DNA of 64,000 bases from Massilia agilis (lineage in GTDB: Bacteria > Pseudomonadota > Gammaproteobacteria > Burkholderiales > Burkholderiaceae_D), in the NCBI RefSeq assembly GCF_024756255.1, contig NZ_JANUHB010000004.1, positions 310,001 to 374,000 on the forward strand, written 5' to 3'. The position numbers were made by a program, and so were the translations under genes. Of this stretch, positions 1 to 9,055 are shown piece after piece (within the stretch, counting starts at the first letter, position 1; each line of letters begins with the position of its first letter). A model generated the notes under the pieces. It did not search any database and had not been told where the DNA came from. It worked only from the letters and a program-made list of their open reading frames with translations.

Positions 1-216
1 TGGATTCCGCCCGGATTTGCCCACGGCTTCCTGGTCACGAGCGAGCGCGCCGATTGCCTCTACAAGACCACCGGCTACTGGTCGCCCACCGATGAGCGCA
101 CCCTGCTCTGGAACGATCCCGCGGTGGCCATTGACTGGCCCTTGCGCGGCGCGCCGATCGTCTCGGCCAAGGACCAGGCCGGCACCCCGTTGGCGCAGGC
201 CGAGGTGTTCCCGTGA
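1..216 (+). CDS. rfbC: dTDP-4-dehydrorhamnose 3,5-epimerase, C-terminal part
   Basis: This is the last 71 codons of a gene cut by the window edge. RmlC epimerises C3 and C5 of dTDP-4-keto-6-deoxyglucose in dTDP-L-rhamnose synthesis. The visible part holds family hallmarks: WIPPGFAHGF at the very start, a YKTTGYW segment, WNDP, IDWP and a terminal S-KD motif. Its TGA stop overlaps the GTG start of rfbD (GTGA), as expected in an rml operon whose other genes would lie to the left. The N-terminal catalytic residues are outside the window. Confidence 0.93.
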   Translation, partial: WIPPGFAHGFLVTSERADCLYKTTGYWSPTDERTLLWNDPAVAIDWPLRGAPIVSAKDQAGTPLAQAEVFP

Positions 217-1088
217 ACATTTTGCTGACGGGCGCCAGCGGCCAGGTCGGCTACGAGCTGCGGCGCAGCCTGCAAGGCCTTGGCAACGTGGTCGCCCCGG
301 CCCGGTCCGGGCTCGACCTGTCCGACCTGGCGCAGTTGCGCTCGGTGGTGCGCGAGCTCAAGCCCGGCCTGATCGTGAATGCGGCGGCTTACACCGCGGT
401 CGAGCGGGCCGAGTCCGAGCCGGCACTGGCGCTCTGGGTCAATGGCGAGGCGCCGGGCGTGCTGGCGGCCGAGGCGCGTGCGTTGGGCGCGGCCATCGTC
501 CACTATTCGACCGATTACGTGTTCGACGGCCGCCAGCAGGCCCCCTACCGGGAAGAGGACACGCCGGCCCCGCTGAACGCTTATGGCCGCAGCAAGCTCG
601 CGGGCGAGCAGGCGGTAGCCGCATCCGGCGCGGCGCACCTGATTTTGAGGACGAGCTGGGTGTACGGCCTGCGCGGCCACAATTTTTTATGCACCATGCT
701 TGAACGGGCCCGGCAAGGCCACGCGCTGCGCGTGGTCGCGGACCAGTTTTCCGCGCCCACCTGGAGCCGGACCCTTGCCGAGCTCACTGCCCAACTGCTG
801 GTGCGCGCGCAGGCGCCTGGCTGGTGGCAGGCGCATTCCGGCATTTACCACCTGAGCTGCGGCGGACAAACCAGTTGGCACGGCTTTGCGCAAGCCATCA
901 TGGCCGAGGCCGGAATCGGCTGCGAGGTCCAGGCAATCGGCAGCGCCGAATATCCGTCGCCAGTCCGCCGCCCCGGCAATAGCACCTTGTGCTGCGATAA
1001 ATTAAGGACCCTCGGCCTGGTAATTCCGCCATGGCATGAGGCGTTGCAATTGTGCATGCAAGACCGGGCTATTGTTGAATATAATTAA
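213..1088 (+). CDS. rfbD: dTDP-4-dehydrorhamnose reductase
   Basis: A 291-residue RmlD that makes the last, NADPH-dependent reduction to dTDP-L-rhamnose, the sugar donor for LPS or exopolysaccharide. It shows the extended-SDR Rossmann motif GASGQVG (residues 7-13), the STDYVFDG strand (99-106) and the catalytic YxxxK (Y124, K128). The start is GTG, coupled to rfbC by the GTGA overlap. Length is normal for the family. It is the last gene of the rml set; about 220 bases without a gene follow. Confidence 0.95.
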   Translation: MNILLTGASGQVGYELRRSLQGLGNVVAPARSGLDLSDLAQLRSVVRELKPGLIVNAAAYTAVERAESEPALALWVNGEAPGVLAAEARALGAAIVHYSTDYVFDGRQQAPYREEDTPAPLNAYGRSKLAGEQAVAASGAAHLILRTSWVYGLRGHNFLCTMLERARQGHALRVVADQFSAPTWSRTLAELTAQLLVRAQAPGWWQAHSGIYHLSCGGQTSWHGFAQAIMAEAGIGCEVQAIGSAEYPSPVRRPGNSTLCCDKLRTLGLVIPPWHEALQLCMQDRAIVEYN

Positions 1089-1305
1089 CTACAAAATTTA
1101 GAACAATAATTGGCCTAAAAGGGACGATTTCGCTCAATTGTTAAAGCGGGTGCGGCGCTAAACTGTTTTGTTCAAAAACTTCCTGGCTGAGCAATTAGGT
1201 AAAATGGCGCAATCGCGCAAGTAGATGCGCTTGCTGATGCTGTCGCTCCCCTGGCGCGACATCCTGGGAACTGGCCGGCGCCGTTGCGCACTTCATGAAT
1301 TACAC

Positions 1306-2406
1306 ATGTTCTCATTTCTCGTGAGTTTCGTGGCTTCGGCCCTGCTGACCTTGCTCGTGGTAAAACACACCAGATTGCACGGACCGGCGCTGGATAATGA
1401 TTTCGGTGGCGTGCAAAAGGTCCATACGCATACCGTCGCCCGTATCGGCGGGCTGCCGATTTTCCTCGCGGTCGCGATCAGTGCGGCCATTTCGGTGTCG
1501 CGCGTGCCGGCGCTGTCGCAATGGATGTTTGCGTTGTTGTCCTGCTCGCTGATCGCTTTTGTGGGCGGCATTGCCGAGGACTATACCGGGACGGTACGCC
1601 CCTCGCGCCGCCTGCTGCTGACAATGGCCGCGTCGCTGCTCGGTTACCTGCTGCTCGACGCCAGGATCGGGCGCATCGACCTGCCGTTCGGCTCGTTTGT
1701 CCTGCACAGCGCCTGGATCATGTTGCCCCTCACGGTGCTGGCGGTGGCCGGCATCGCCAACGCAATCAACATTATCGACGGCTTTAACGGCCTGGCCAGC
1801 GTGGTCACCATCTTCATGCTGGTATCGCTGGCTTACGTGGCGATGCAGGTGGGCGACATGTTCGTCGTGGTGGCTGCGCTGATGGTGGCCGGCGCCACCG
1901 CCGGTTTCCTGATCTGGAATTACCCGGTCGGGCTGATTTTCCTCGGCGATGGCGGCGCCTATTTCATCGGTTTCATGCTGGGCGAACTGGCGTTGTTGCT
2001 GGTGATGCGCAATCCGCAGGTATCGACCTGGTATGCGGCACTGCTCCTGATTTATCCCGCATTCGAGACGGTCTTTTCCGCCTATCGCCGCATGTTCGTG
2101 CGCGGTAAATCGCCGGCCATGCCCGATGGCATACACCTGCACAGCCTGATTTTCCGGCGCATTGTGCAATGGACGGTCGGGCCCCGGGAGGCTCGGGCGC
2201 TGATGAAACGCAACGCCCGCACGTCGCCTTACCTGTGGCTGTTTTCGCTGATGGCGGTTATCCCGGCCACGGTGTTCTGGCGGAATACGACAATTCTGAT
2301 AATCTTCTGTTTGTTGTTTATTATCAGCTACGTGTGGCTGTATGCGCGTATCGTTCGGTTTAAATCCCCGCGCTGGCTGATTTTGCGCAAGAAGGACTGG
2401 CAATAA
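1306..2406 (+). CDS. WecA/MraY-family undecaprenyl-phosphate sugar-1-phosphate transferase
   Basis: A 366-residue polytopic membrane protein of glycosyltransferase family 4, which loads a sugar-1-phosphate on undecaprenyl phosphate to begin O-antigen or exopolysaccharide units. Visible motifs: an acidic GGIAEDYTG loop (about 88-95, in place of the usual DD pair), NAINIIDGFNGLA (152-164), IFLGDGG (211-217) and HLHSL (277-281), the HIH-like loop. An upstream in-frame ATG at 1225 would add 27 residues rich in Arg; the start at 1306 gives a normal membrane N-terminus and is preferred. The donor sugar cannot be read from sequence; the rfb neighbours suggest O-antigen or EPS assembly. Confidence 0.85.
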   Translation: MFSFLVSFVASALLTLLVVKHTRLHGPALDNDFGGVQKVHTHTVARIGGLPIFLAVAISAAISVSRVPALSQWMFALLSCSLIAFVGGIAEDYTGTVRPSRRLLLTMAASLLGYLLLDARIGRIDLPFGSFVLHSAWIMLPLTVLAVAGIANAINIIDGFNGLASVVTIFMLVSLAYVAMQVGDMFVVVAALMVAGATAGFLIWNYPVGLIFLGDGGAYFIGFMLGELALLLVMRNPQVSTWYAALLLIYPAFETVFSAYRRMFVRGKSPAMPDGIHLHSLIFRRIVQWTVGPREARALMKRNARTSPYLWLFSLMAVIPATVFWRNTTILIIFCLLFIISYVWLYARIVRFKSPRWLILRKKDWQ

Positions 2407-2483
2407 ATTGCCAATGTAGTATATTGCGACATTTGGTGAGATTTCACTTCGACTGTTTCAACCCCAACTACAGAGGAACGACG

Positions 2484-2789
2484 ATGGATCTGTCTAATAT
2501 GTCCCTTGGTGATCTGCGCAACTTGCAGGAGCAAATCAAGCAGGAAATGAAAAAGCGTGAACAGCAGGAAGTGCAAAAAGCGCGCGAGCAGATCCTGGCC
2601 ATCGCGCAAAGCGTCGGCGTGCCCCTGAAGGACCTGATTACCGCTGGCCGTGGCAAATCCGGTTCGGTCGCCGTGCGCTACCGCCATCCGGACAATGCAA
2701 ACCAGCAGTGGACCGGCCGCGGGCGCCAGCCGAAATGGGTCAAGGAATGGGTGGAAGGCGGCAAGTCGCTCGACAAGCTGCGCGTCTGA
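2484..2789 (+). CDS. hns: H-NS family nucleoid-associated protein
   Basis: A 101-residue H-NS-like protein. The N-terminal half is a coiled coil (about residues 5-50, rich in Gln, Glu and Lys) used for oligomerisation. The C-terminal DNA-binding module has the family pattern YRHP-N-W-GRGRQPKW followed by a short KSLDKLRV end. The start at 2484 follows an AGAGGAAC ribosome site; an upstream ATG at 2424 would add an atypical leader. Such proteins silence AT-rich, horizontally gained DNA, which makes the lower-GC island at 42898-44640 a plausible target (inference). Confidence 0.93.
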   Translation: MDLSNMSLGDLRNLQEQIKQEMKKREQQEVQKAREQILAIAQSVGVPLKDLITAGRGKSGSVAVRYRHPDNANQQWTGRGRQPKWVKEWVEGGKSLDKLRV

Positions 2790-2827
2790 TTCCCTTGCCG
2801 GCGCTGCGGCGCCGCGCGTTCCCTGCT

Positions 2828-2869
2828 GCGGCAAGCGTGGCGGACCTATCCCAAGGGTCCGCTTGCCGC
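2828..2869 (+). terminator. Strong hairpin downstream of hns
   Basis: The arms GCGGCAAGCG (2828-2837) and CGCTTGCCGC (2860-2869) are perfect 10-base inverted repeats, with further pairing of GGACC and GGGTCC inside. It lies 39 bases after the hns stop. No clean T-run follows (only TTTGGTTTT about 10 bases on), so it may be an RNA-stabilising or attenuating hairpin rather than a full intrinsic terminator. Confidence 0.4.
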
Positions 2870-2978
2870 TACAATACCGTTTGGTTTTATCATCCCTCCA
2901 ACATTGGCGTTTAGCACGCCCGGCGTGGGTGCCGGCTTTTGTCCGTGCAGCGCGCTCGCATCACGGTATTGGAACAAC

Positions 2979-4361
2979 ATGGTCGCTCTCTCGAAAACGA
3001 TTTTCAAGGCTTACGACATCCGGGGCGTAGTCGGCAGCACCCTGGACGCCGGGATCGCGCACAAGATCGGCCAGGCCTTCGGCCGCGCCGCGCTGGCCAA
3101 GGGAGAGCGCAAGGTCGCCATCGGCCGTGACGGCCGCCTGTCCGGCCCTGAGCTGGCCGCCGCGCTGTCGGACGGCCTGCGCGCCGCCGGCGTGGACGTG
3201 ATCGACCTGGGCATGGTGGCCACCCCGATGCTGTACTTCGCGACCAACGTGCTGGACACGCGCTCGGGCATCATGGTCACCGGCAGCCACAACCCGCCGG
3301 ACTACAACGGCTTCAAGATGGTGCTGGCGGGCGAGGCGATCCATGGCGAGGCCATCACCGGCCTGTACGACAGCATCGCCGCCCACGACGGCAGCGCCGC
3401 GGCGCAGCCGGGCGGCTACAGCACGCACGATATCCGCGAGGCCTACATCGAGCGCATCGTCGGCGACGTCAAGCTGGCGCGCCCGATCAAGGTCGCGGTC
3501 GATTGCGGCAATGGCGTGGCCGGCGCGTTTGCCCCGGCGCTGTTCCGGGCCATGGGCGCCGAGGTGGTCGAACTGTTCTGCGAGGTGGACGGCACCTTCC
3601 CGAACCACCACCCCGATCCCGCCCATCCCGAGAACCTGCAGGATTTGATCCGCGAACTGGCGAGCGGCGACGCCGAGATCGGCATGGCCTTCGACGGCGA
3701 CGGCGACCGCCTGGGCCTGGTCACCAAGGATGGCCAGATCATCTACCCGGACCGCCAGATGATGCTGTTCGCGGCCGAGGTGTTGTCGCGCAACCCGGGC
3801 GCGCAGATCCTGTACGACGTCAAGTGCACGCGCCACCTGGGCCCGTGGATCGAGCAGAACGGCGGCCAGCCGCTGATGTGGAAGACCGGCCATTCGCTGG
3901 TCAAGGCCAAGCTGCGCGAGACCGGCGCCCCGCTGGGCGGCGAGATGAGCGGCCACATCTTCTTCAAGGACCGCTGGTACGGCTTCGACGACGGCCTGTA
4001 CGCCGGCGCGCGCATGCTCGAACTGCTCACCCGCGAGCGCGATCCCTCGGCCGTGCTCAATGCGCTGCCGATCGCCACCAGCACGCCCGAGCTGCACCTG
4101 CACCTGCAGGAGGGCGAGAACTTTACCCTCATCGAAACCCTGCGCGCGGACGCGACCTTCCCAAGCTCGGAGCGCATCGTCACCATCGACGGCATGCGCG
4201 TCGAATACCAGGATGGCTTTGGCCTGGCGCGCTCGTCCAACACCACGCCCGTGGTGGTGCTGCGCTTCGAGGCCGAGTCGCCCGAGGCGCTCGCGCGCAT
4301 CCAGGCCGAATTCCGCAACGTGATCCTCGCAGCCAAACCGGACGCGCAACTGCCGTTCTGA
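2979..4361 (+). CDS. Phosphomannomutase/phosphoglucomutase (AlgC/ManB type)
   Basis: A 460-residue alpha-D-phosphohexomutase that interconverts hexose-6- and hexose-1-phosphates for sugar-nucleotide synthesis. It has the phosphoserine loop TGSHNPPDYNG (Ser103), the metal loop DGDGDR (238-243), the sugar-specificity loop GEMSGH and the phosphate-binding C-terminal domain, in normal order and length. The start at 2979 gives the typical KTIFKAYDIRG beginning; an ATG at 2904 would add 25 atypical residues. It ends 7 bases before waaC, so it probably shares a transcript with the LPS core genes. Confidence 0.92.
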   Translation: MVALSKTIFKAYDIRGVVGSTLDAGIAHKIGQAFGRAALAKGERKVAIGRDGRLSGPELAAALSDGLRAAGVDVIDLGMVATPMLYFATNVLDTRSGIMVTGSHNPPDYNGFKMVLAGEAIHGEAITGLYDSIAAHDGSAAAQPGGYSTHDIREAYIERIVGDVKLARPIKVAVDCGNGVAGAFAPALFRAMGAEVVELFCEVDGTFPNHHPDPAHPENLQDLIRELASGDAEIGMAFDGDGDRLGLVTKDGQIIYPDRQMMLFAAEVLSRNPGAQILYDVKCTRHLGPWIEQNGGQPLMWKTGHSLVKAKLRETGAPLGGEMSGHIFFKDRWYGFDDGLYAGARMLELLTRERDPSAVLNALPIATSTPELHLHLQEGENFTLIETLRADATFPSSERIVTIDGMRVEYQDGFGLARSSNTTPVVVLRFEAESPEALARIQAEFRNVILAAKPDAQLPF

Positions 4362-4368
4362 CGCAAGC

Positions 4369-5352
4369 ATGAATATTCTTCTGGTGCGGGTGTCGTCCCT
4401 GGGCGACGTGCTGCACAACCTGCCGGTCGTGGCCGACATCCGGCGCCACTATCCCGATGCACAGATCGACTGGGTGGTCGAGGAAGGCTATGTCAGCCTG
4501 GTGCGCCTGAACCCGCACGTGCGGCGCGTGATCCCGTTTGCGCTGCGGCGCTGGCGCCGCGGCCTGTTCAAGCCCGAGGTGCGCGCCGAGATGCGCGCGT
4601 TCTTCCGCACGCTGCGCGAGGAGCCGTATGACCTCGTGCTCGACACGCAGGGCCTGATCAAGACCGGCATCATCATGGGCGCCGCGCGCGTCAAGCCGGG
4701 CGGGCGCAAGGTGGGGCTGGCCAACGGCACCGAGGGCTCGGGCTACGAGCCGGTCTCGCGGATCTTCCACACCGACAGCGTCAAGGTCGCGCGGCGCGCG
4801 CACGCGGTCGCGCGCGGGCGCGAGGTGGCGGCCAATGCGCTGGGCTATGCGATCGACACGCCGCCGGACTTCGGCCTGCCGGCGCCGTCGAACCTGGCGG
4901 CGCGCCCCGCATGGATGCCGCGCGAGGACTACGCGGTGTTCTTCCACGGGACCGCGCGGGCAGCGAAGAAATGGGCCACCGCGAACTGGATCGCGCTCGG
5001 GGACGCGCTCGCGCCCATGCCGGTGCTGCTGCCCTGGGGCTCGCAGGAAGAGAAAAACGAGGCCGAGCAGATCGGCGCCAGCCTGCCCAACGCGCGCGTG
5101 CTGCCCAAGCTGTCGATGATGGACGCGGTGGAGCTGGCGCGCGATTGCGCGCTCGCGGTCGGCGTGGATACCGGCCTGACCCACATTGCGGCGGCCTTCG
5201 TGCGGCCCACGGTGGAGATCTACTGCGATTCGCCGCGCTGGAAGACCGAGGGCAACTGGTCGCCGCGCATCGTCAACCTGGGCGACACCGGAACCCCACC
5301 GTCGGCCGACGACGTGGTGGCCGCCGCGCGCGCCCTGCTCGCCAGCGCATGA
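4369..5352 (+). CDS. waaC: LPS heptosyltransferase I
   Basis: A 327-residue GT9 glycosyltransferase that adds the first L-glycero-D-manno-heptose to Kdo of the LPS inner core. The N-terminus MNILLVRVSSLGDVLHNLP carries the SSLGDV acceptor loop with its conserved Asp. The C-terminal ADP-heptose domain shows GVDTGLTHIAAAF and PTVEIY. It begins 7 bases after the phosphohexomutase gene and overlaps waaA by ATGA, so the three genes are likely cotranscribed. Confidence 0.95.
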   Translation: MNILLVRVSSLGDVLHNLPVVADIRRHYPDAQIDWVVEEGYVSLVRLNPHVRRVIPFALRRWRRGLFKPEVRAEMRAFFRTLREEPYDLVLDTQGLIKTGIIMGAARVKPGGRKVGLANGTEGSGYEPVSRIFHTDSVKVARRAHAVARGREVAANALGYAIDTPPDFGLPAPSNLAARPAWMPREDYAVFFHGTARAAKKWATANWIALGDALAPMPVLLPWGSQEEKNEAEQIGASLPNARVLPKLSMMDAVELARDCALAVGVDTGLTHIAAAFVRPTVEIYCDSPRWKTEGNWSPRIVNLGDTGTPPSADDVVAAARALLASA

Positions 5353-6620
5353 AACGCTCCACTTACTCGGCGCTGTGGTGGCTGGCGCTGCCGGCGGTGC
5401 TGGGCCGGCTGTGGTGGCGCGGGCGCAAGGAGCCCGGTTACCGCCGGCACTGGGGCGAGCGGCTGGGTGTGTATGGCCAGCCGCTGCCGGAACAGCTGAC
5501 GATCTGGGTGCACGCGGTGTCGGTCGGCGAAACCCGCGCCGCCGAGCCGCTGGTCGAAGCGCTGCTCGCGCAGTGGCCGGACTGCCGCATCCTGCTCACC
5601 CACATGACGCCGACCGGGCGCGCCACCGGACAGGCGCTGTTCGCGCGCCACGGCGAGCGCGTGGTGCAGTCGTACCTGCCCTACGATACCGTCGCCATGG
5701 TGGGCCGCTTCCTGCGCCACTTTGGCCCGCGCGTGTGCATCCTGATGGAGACCGAAGTGTGGCCCAACCTGATTGCCGGTTGCGCCAGAGCCGGCGTGCC
5801 GGTGGCTCTGGTCAATGCGCGGCTGTCGGAGCGCTCGCTGCGGCGCGGCCAGCGCATGGGCGAGCTGATGCGCGAGGCCGCGCGCGCGATCACTTTCGTG
5901 GCCGCACAGACCGACGCCGATGCCGAGCGTATCCGCGCGCTGGGCGCGCTGGACGTGGAGGTCACCGGCAGCATCAAGTTCGACGTGACACCGCCGCCGC
6001 AGCTGCTGGAAAAAGGCGCGTGGCTGCGCGCGCGCATCGGCAAGCGGCCCGTGCTGCTGTGCGCCAGCACGCGCGAGGGCGAGGAGGCGCTGATCCTCGA
6101 CGCGTGGGTCGGCCTGCGCGAGCGGCCGGCGGGCATGCTGCTGGCGATCGTGCCAAGGCATCCGCAGCGCTTCGACGAAGTGGCGCGCATGGCCGAAGCG
6201 CGCGGCCTGTCGGTGCAGCGCCGCTCGGCGCTGGCCGAGAGCGACGTGGTCGACGCGGACGTGCTGCTGGGCGACTCGATGGGCGAGATGTTCGCCTACT
6301 ACGCGGCCTGCGACTGCGCCTTCATCGGCGGCAGCCTGTTGCCGCTGGGCGGCCAGAACCTGATCGAGGCCGCGGCCGTCGGCAAGCCGGTGCTGGTGGG
6401 CGAGCACACATTCAACTTCCTGCAGGCGACCGACGAAGCGGTGGCCATGGGCGCGGCGCTGCGTGTGCGCGACGGCGCCGACCTGCTGGCACAGGGCGCG
6501 GCCCTGCTGGCCGATCCGGCACGGCGCGCACAGATGGGCGAACGGGCGTTTGCTTTCGCCAACCGGCATCGTGGCGCGACCGTGCGCACGGTTGAATTCT
6601 TGCGACGACTTATCGATTAG
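5349..6620 (+). CDS. waaA: 3-deoxy-D-manno-octulosonic acid (Kdo) transferase
   Basis: A 423-residue GT30 enzyme that transfers Kdo from CMP-Kdo to lipid IVA on the inner face of the inner membrane. It has an N-terminal membrane anchor (residues 6-24), the WVHAVSVGE motif with catalytic Glu61, and the C-terminal GGSLLPLGGQNLIEAAAVGKP donor-binding segment. The start was chosen at the ATGA overlap with waaC; the frame stays open far upstream but that part is antisense-like noise inside waaC. Confidence 0.95.
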   Translation: MKRSTYSALWWLALPAVLGRLWWRGRKEPGYRRHWGERLGVYGQPLPEQLTIWVHAVSVGETRAAEPLVEALLAQWPDCRILLTHMTPTGRATGQALFARHGERVVQSYLPYDTVAMVGRFLRHFGPRVCILMETEVWPNLIAGCARAGVPVALVNARLSERSLRRGQRMGELMREAARAITFVAAQTDADAERIRALGALDVEVTGSIKFDVTPPPQLLEKGAWLRARIGKRPVLLCASTREGEEALILDAWVGLRERPAGMLLAIVPRHPQRFDEVARMAEARGLSVQRRSALAESDVVDADVLLGDSMGEMFAYYAACDCAFIGGSLLPLGGQNLIEAAAVGKPVLVGEHTFNFLQATDEAVAMGAALRVRDGADLLAQGAALLADPARRAQMGERAFAFANRHRGATVRTVEFLRRLID

Positions 6621-6667
6621 GTTTTGCTACCATGCGCATCTGAGTCCGGTAAAAGAAGGGGATGCGC

Positions 6668-7210
6668 ATGTTGTGGTCAGATCGCCCAGGGTCGGCGGGA
6701 AGCGCCGATGCGGCTGGAGCGCTGGTCCAGCACGACGACGAGGCAGCGCTGTTTGCCGCTTCCGAGCCGTCGTCGCGGCAGGCGGCATCCCCGAGCCTTC
6801 CTTTATGCGAACTGCATTTCGCGGTGCGCTACCGCTTGTGGGAATATGCCGCCTTCATGTGGCAGCACGGGCGCTTTCTCATTCGCCGCCGGCGGGTCGG
6901 CTTCCCGGCCGGATGGTACCTGCTGGTCAAGAGCACGGCGGTCGCGGTCCTGCACTTCATCCTGCTTGGCCGTTCGCGCCGCACGTATGAATTCACCATC
7001 GACGAGCACGGGATCCTGCGCAACACCGGTACCGGCGTCACGTTGATCGACTGGAACGACGTGATCACCGTGCGCAGCTACCCGCGTGGCATCATGTTCG
7101 TGCTCAGTCGCGGCACGCTGCCCATTCCGTTCCGTTGCCTGGATGCGAACCAGCTGGCCGCGCTGCGGCGATTGGCGGACGGGCGCAAGGCGCTGCAGGC
7201 TGAATCCTGA
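6668..7210 (+). CDS. YcxB-like domain protein of unknown function
   Basis: A 180-residue protein. About the first 45 residues are low complexity (Ala, Ser, Asp). A hydrophobic stretch follows (about 85-105, GWYLLVKSTAVAVLHFILLG), then a C-terminal YcxB-like fold with a WNDV segment and FVLSRGTLPIPFRCL, reminiscent of the PH-like YcxB C-terminal domain. ATG at 6668 has AGAAGGGG at ideal spacing; the ATG at 6662 abuts that site and is less likely. It follows waaA by 47 bases and may be the last gene of the LPS operon. Function is unknown. Confidence 0.7.
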   Translation: MLWSDRPGSAGSADAAGALVQHDDEAALFAASEPSSRQAASPSLPLCELHFAVRYRLWEYAAFMWQHGRFLIRRRRVGFPAGWYLLVKSTAVAVLHFILLGRSRRTYEFTIDEHGILRNTGTGVTLIDWNDVITVRSYPRGIMFVLSRGTLPIPFRCLDANQLAALRRLADGRKALQAES

Positions 7211-7224
7211 GTAGAACTTGAACT

Positions 7225-7323
7225 CGTCGTCCCCGCGCAGGCGGGGACCCATGCTGAGCGGGCTCCGATTGCGGCTTTGGCTATTCAAGCGGTCCATGGG
7301 TCCCCGCCTGCGCGGGGACGACG
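7225..7323. repeat. REP-like inverted pair, family B (GTCGTCCCCGCG type)
   Basis: Two perfect 29-base arms in inverted orientation (7225-7253 and 7295-7323), each itself a hairpin with CCCCGC and GCGGGG stems. The element lies between convergent genes. Related copies occur at 27908, 42370, 56250 and 63599. Confidence 0.85.
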
Positions 7324-7342
7324 TGCGGGTTAAGCTAGCCGT

Positions 7343-8245
7343 TCAATCCTCGAACAGCACCGGCATCTCGTGCGAGTGCTTGCGCAGCGCCACGCGCGCG
7401 CCGTCGTAGTCCGGGTACACCGCGCCCACCACCTCCCAGAAGCGCGCGCTGTGGTTCATCTCGCGCAGGTGCGCCAGCTCGTGCACCACCACGTAGTCGA
7501 TCAGCGCGAGCGGGTAGTGAATGAGCCGCCAGTTCAGGCGAATGTGGCCGCCGATCGTGCACGAGCCCCAGCGCGTGCCGGCCGACGACAGCGCGAACGC
7601 CTTGTACGACAGCTCCATGCGCACCGCATACATGTCCAGCCGCTCGGCAAACACGCGGCGCGCCTCGTCCTGGTACCACAGGCGGACGCGCTCCTTGAGC
7701 TGCCATTCCGACAAGCCGGGCACCACACCCAGCGACAGCTCGCGCGTGTCCTCGTCAAAGCGGCAGTGGCTGCGCGCCGCTGGCTCAAGGCGCAGTGTGA
7801 GCTCGCCGCCCATGTAGGGCAGCTGCGCGCCGTCCTCCCACACCAGCGGCGGCTTTTGCAGGCGCTGAACGCGGCGCTCGCCACGTTCGTGCAGCTTTGA
7901 CAGGATCCAGCGCTGTTTGGCGCGGATCGCGTTGTCCACCTCGGCCAGCGTCACGCGTTTGGGCGCGGTCACGCGCAGGCCGTCGTCGTCGATCATGAAG
8001 CCGATCGAGCGGCGCGCCGAGCGGCGCAGCGCGAATTCCACCGCGTGCGCGCCAAGCACGATGCGGCGCAGTGGAGGGTCGTTGGGGCCGCGCGGCGGCA
8101 CCGGGAAGGTCACGCGCGGCGGTGCGGGCGGCGCCTTGAATAGCGGCTGCACCGGCGCGGCCGGTTTGGAGGAGGGTTCGAGTGAAGCGAAAAAATCTTG
8201 TGCAAACAGTTCCAGTTGGTGCCCGTCGATCTTGGAAGAGGTCAT
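7343..8245 (-). CDS. YgjP-like (DUF45/WLM) zinc metallohydrolase
   Basis: A 300-residue protein of the M48-related YgjP family. The first 60 residues are Pro/Ala-rich. The conserved core begins at RRIVLGAHAVEFALRRSARR. Further on are TRWGSC (about 225-230), NWRLIHYP (239-246) and the zinc site HELAH (255-259) with a third His at 265 (MNHSARFW). Start taken at 8245 (MTSSKID); a further upstream ATG exists but overlaps plsC. Substrate is unknown; it is the last gene of the plsC-gmhB-gly block, separated from plsC by 44 bases. Confidence 0.85.
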   Translation of the reverse strand: MTSSKIDGHQLELFAQDFFASLEPSSKPAAPVQPLFKAPPAPPRVTFPVPPRGPNDPPLRRIVLGAHAVEFALRRSARRSIGFMIDDDGLRVTAPKRVTLAEVDNAIRAKQRWILSKLHERGERRVQRLQKPPLVWEDGAQLPYMGGELTLRLEPAARSHCRFDEDTRELSLGVVPGLSEWQLKERVRLWYQDEARRVFAERLDMYAVRMELSYKAFALSSAGTRWGSCTIGGHIRLNWRLIHYPLALIDYVVVHELAHLREMNHSARFWEVVGAVYPDYDGARVALRKHSHEMPVLFED

Positions 8246-8289
8246 GGTGTGCTGCGGAGAGGATGCTCTGATCAGGGCGCCAACTTCGC

Positions 8290-9030
8290 TCAGCCACCTT
8301 TGTAGACGTGGGGCGAAATGACGCGCATTTCCGATTCTATCCAATTTTCGACCTCATGCATCAGGCTGTCAGGAGTGTGGTTTTCCGGCGATATCGGTTT
8401 GCCAATCGATACCGTCACCAACCCTGGCCGCTTGATGAAAGATCCGCGCGGCCAGCATTCACCTGCATTATGCGCGATTGGCACAACCGGAGTCTGCGTT
8501 TCCACAGCCAAGCGTGCGCCACCGCTCTTGTACTTGCCTTTTTTGCCAACCGGGATGCGCGTCCCTTCCGGGAACATGATGATCGACTGGCCGTCGGCCA
8601 GCCGCCTGCGGCTATGGCGGACCACCTGGGCAAACGCGTTCTTGCCCTGCTTGCGGTCGATGGGAATCATGCGCAGCAGCGCCATGCCCCAGCCGAAAAA
8701 CGGGATATACAGTATCTCTTTTTTGAACACGTACACCAGCGGGCGCCGCATGTTGGGCAGCATGAAGATCGTCTCCCACGCCGACTGGTGCTTCGACAAC
8801 AGGATTGCCGGGCGCGCCGGCAGGTTCTCGTAGCCCTTGACCTGGTAGCGGATACCGCAGATCGCGCGCGCGGCCCAGATGATGAAAACGTTCCAGCGCG
8901 AGGTGACCCAGAAGCGCTTGTTGTAAGGGAGCGGCGCGGCCAGGAAGCACACGCACGACCACACCACGGTGGCCACCAGCATCACGAGCGTGAAGAGCAG
9001 GGACCGCAGGAACAGGACTGGATGTCTCAA
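8290..9030 (-). CDS. plsC: 1-acyl-sn-glycerol-3-phosphate acyltransferase
   Basis: A 246-residue LPLAT-family enzyme that acylates lysophosphatidate to phosphatidate at the inner membrane. An N-terminal hydrophobic helix (8-32) precedes the catalytic block: HQSAWE (81-86), an Hx4E form of the usual Hx4D motif, then IPIDR, FPEGTR (153-158) and a VVPIAHNAG segment. The Glu variant is common in this beta-proteobacterial subgroup as far as I know. The gene follows gmhB by 25 bases. Confidence 0.9.
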   Translation of the reverse strand: MRHPVLFLRSLLFTLVMLVATVVWSCVCFLAAPLPYNKRFWVTSRWNVFIIWAARAICGIRYQVKGYENLPARPAILLSKHQSAWETIFMLPNMRRPLVYVFKKEILYIPFFGWGMALLRMIPIDRKQGKNAFAQVVRHSRRRLADGQSIIMFPEGTRIPVGKKGKYKSGGARLAVETQTPVVPIAHNAGECWPRGSFIKRPGLVTVSIGKPISPENHTPDSLMHEVENWIESEMRVISPHVYKGG

Positions 9031-9055
9031 GGAGGGTCTTTCTATAAAATCGGTG

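Noticed and set aside
7225..7323. Transposon terminal inverted repeats
   Set aside because: The perfect 29-base arms enclose only 41 bases without coding capacity, and the sequence recurs in other intergenic gaps, so it is a REP-type element.
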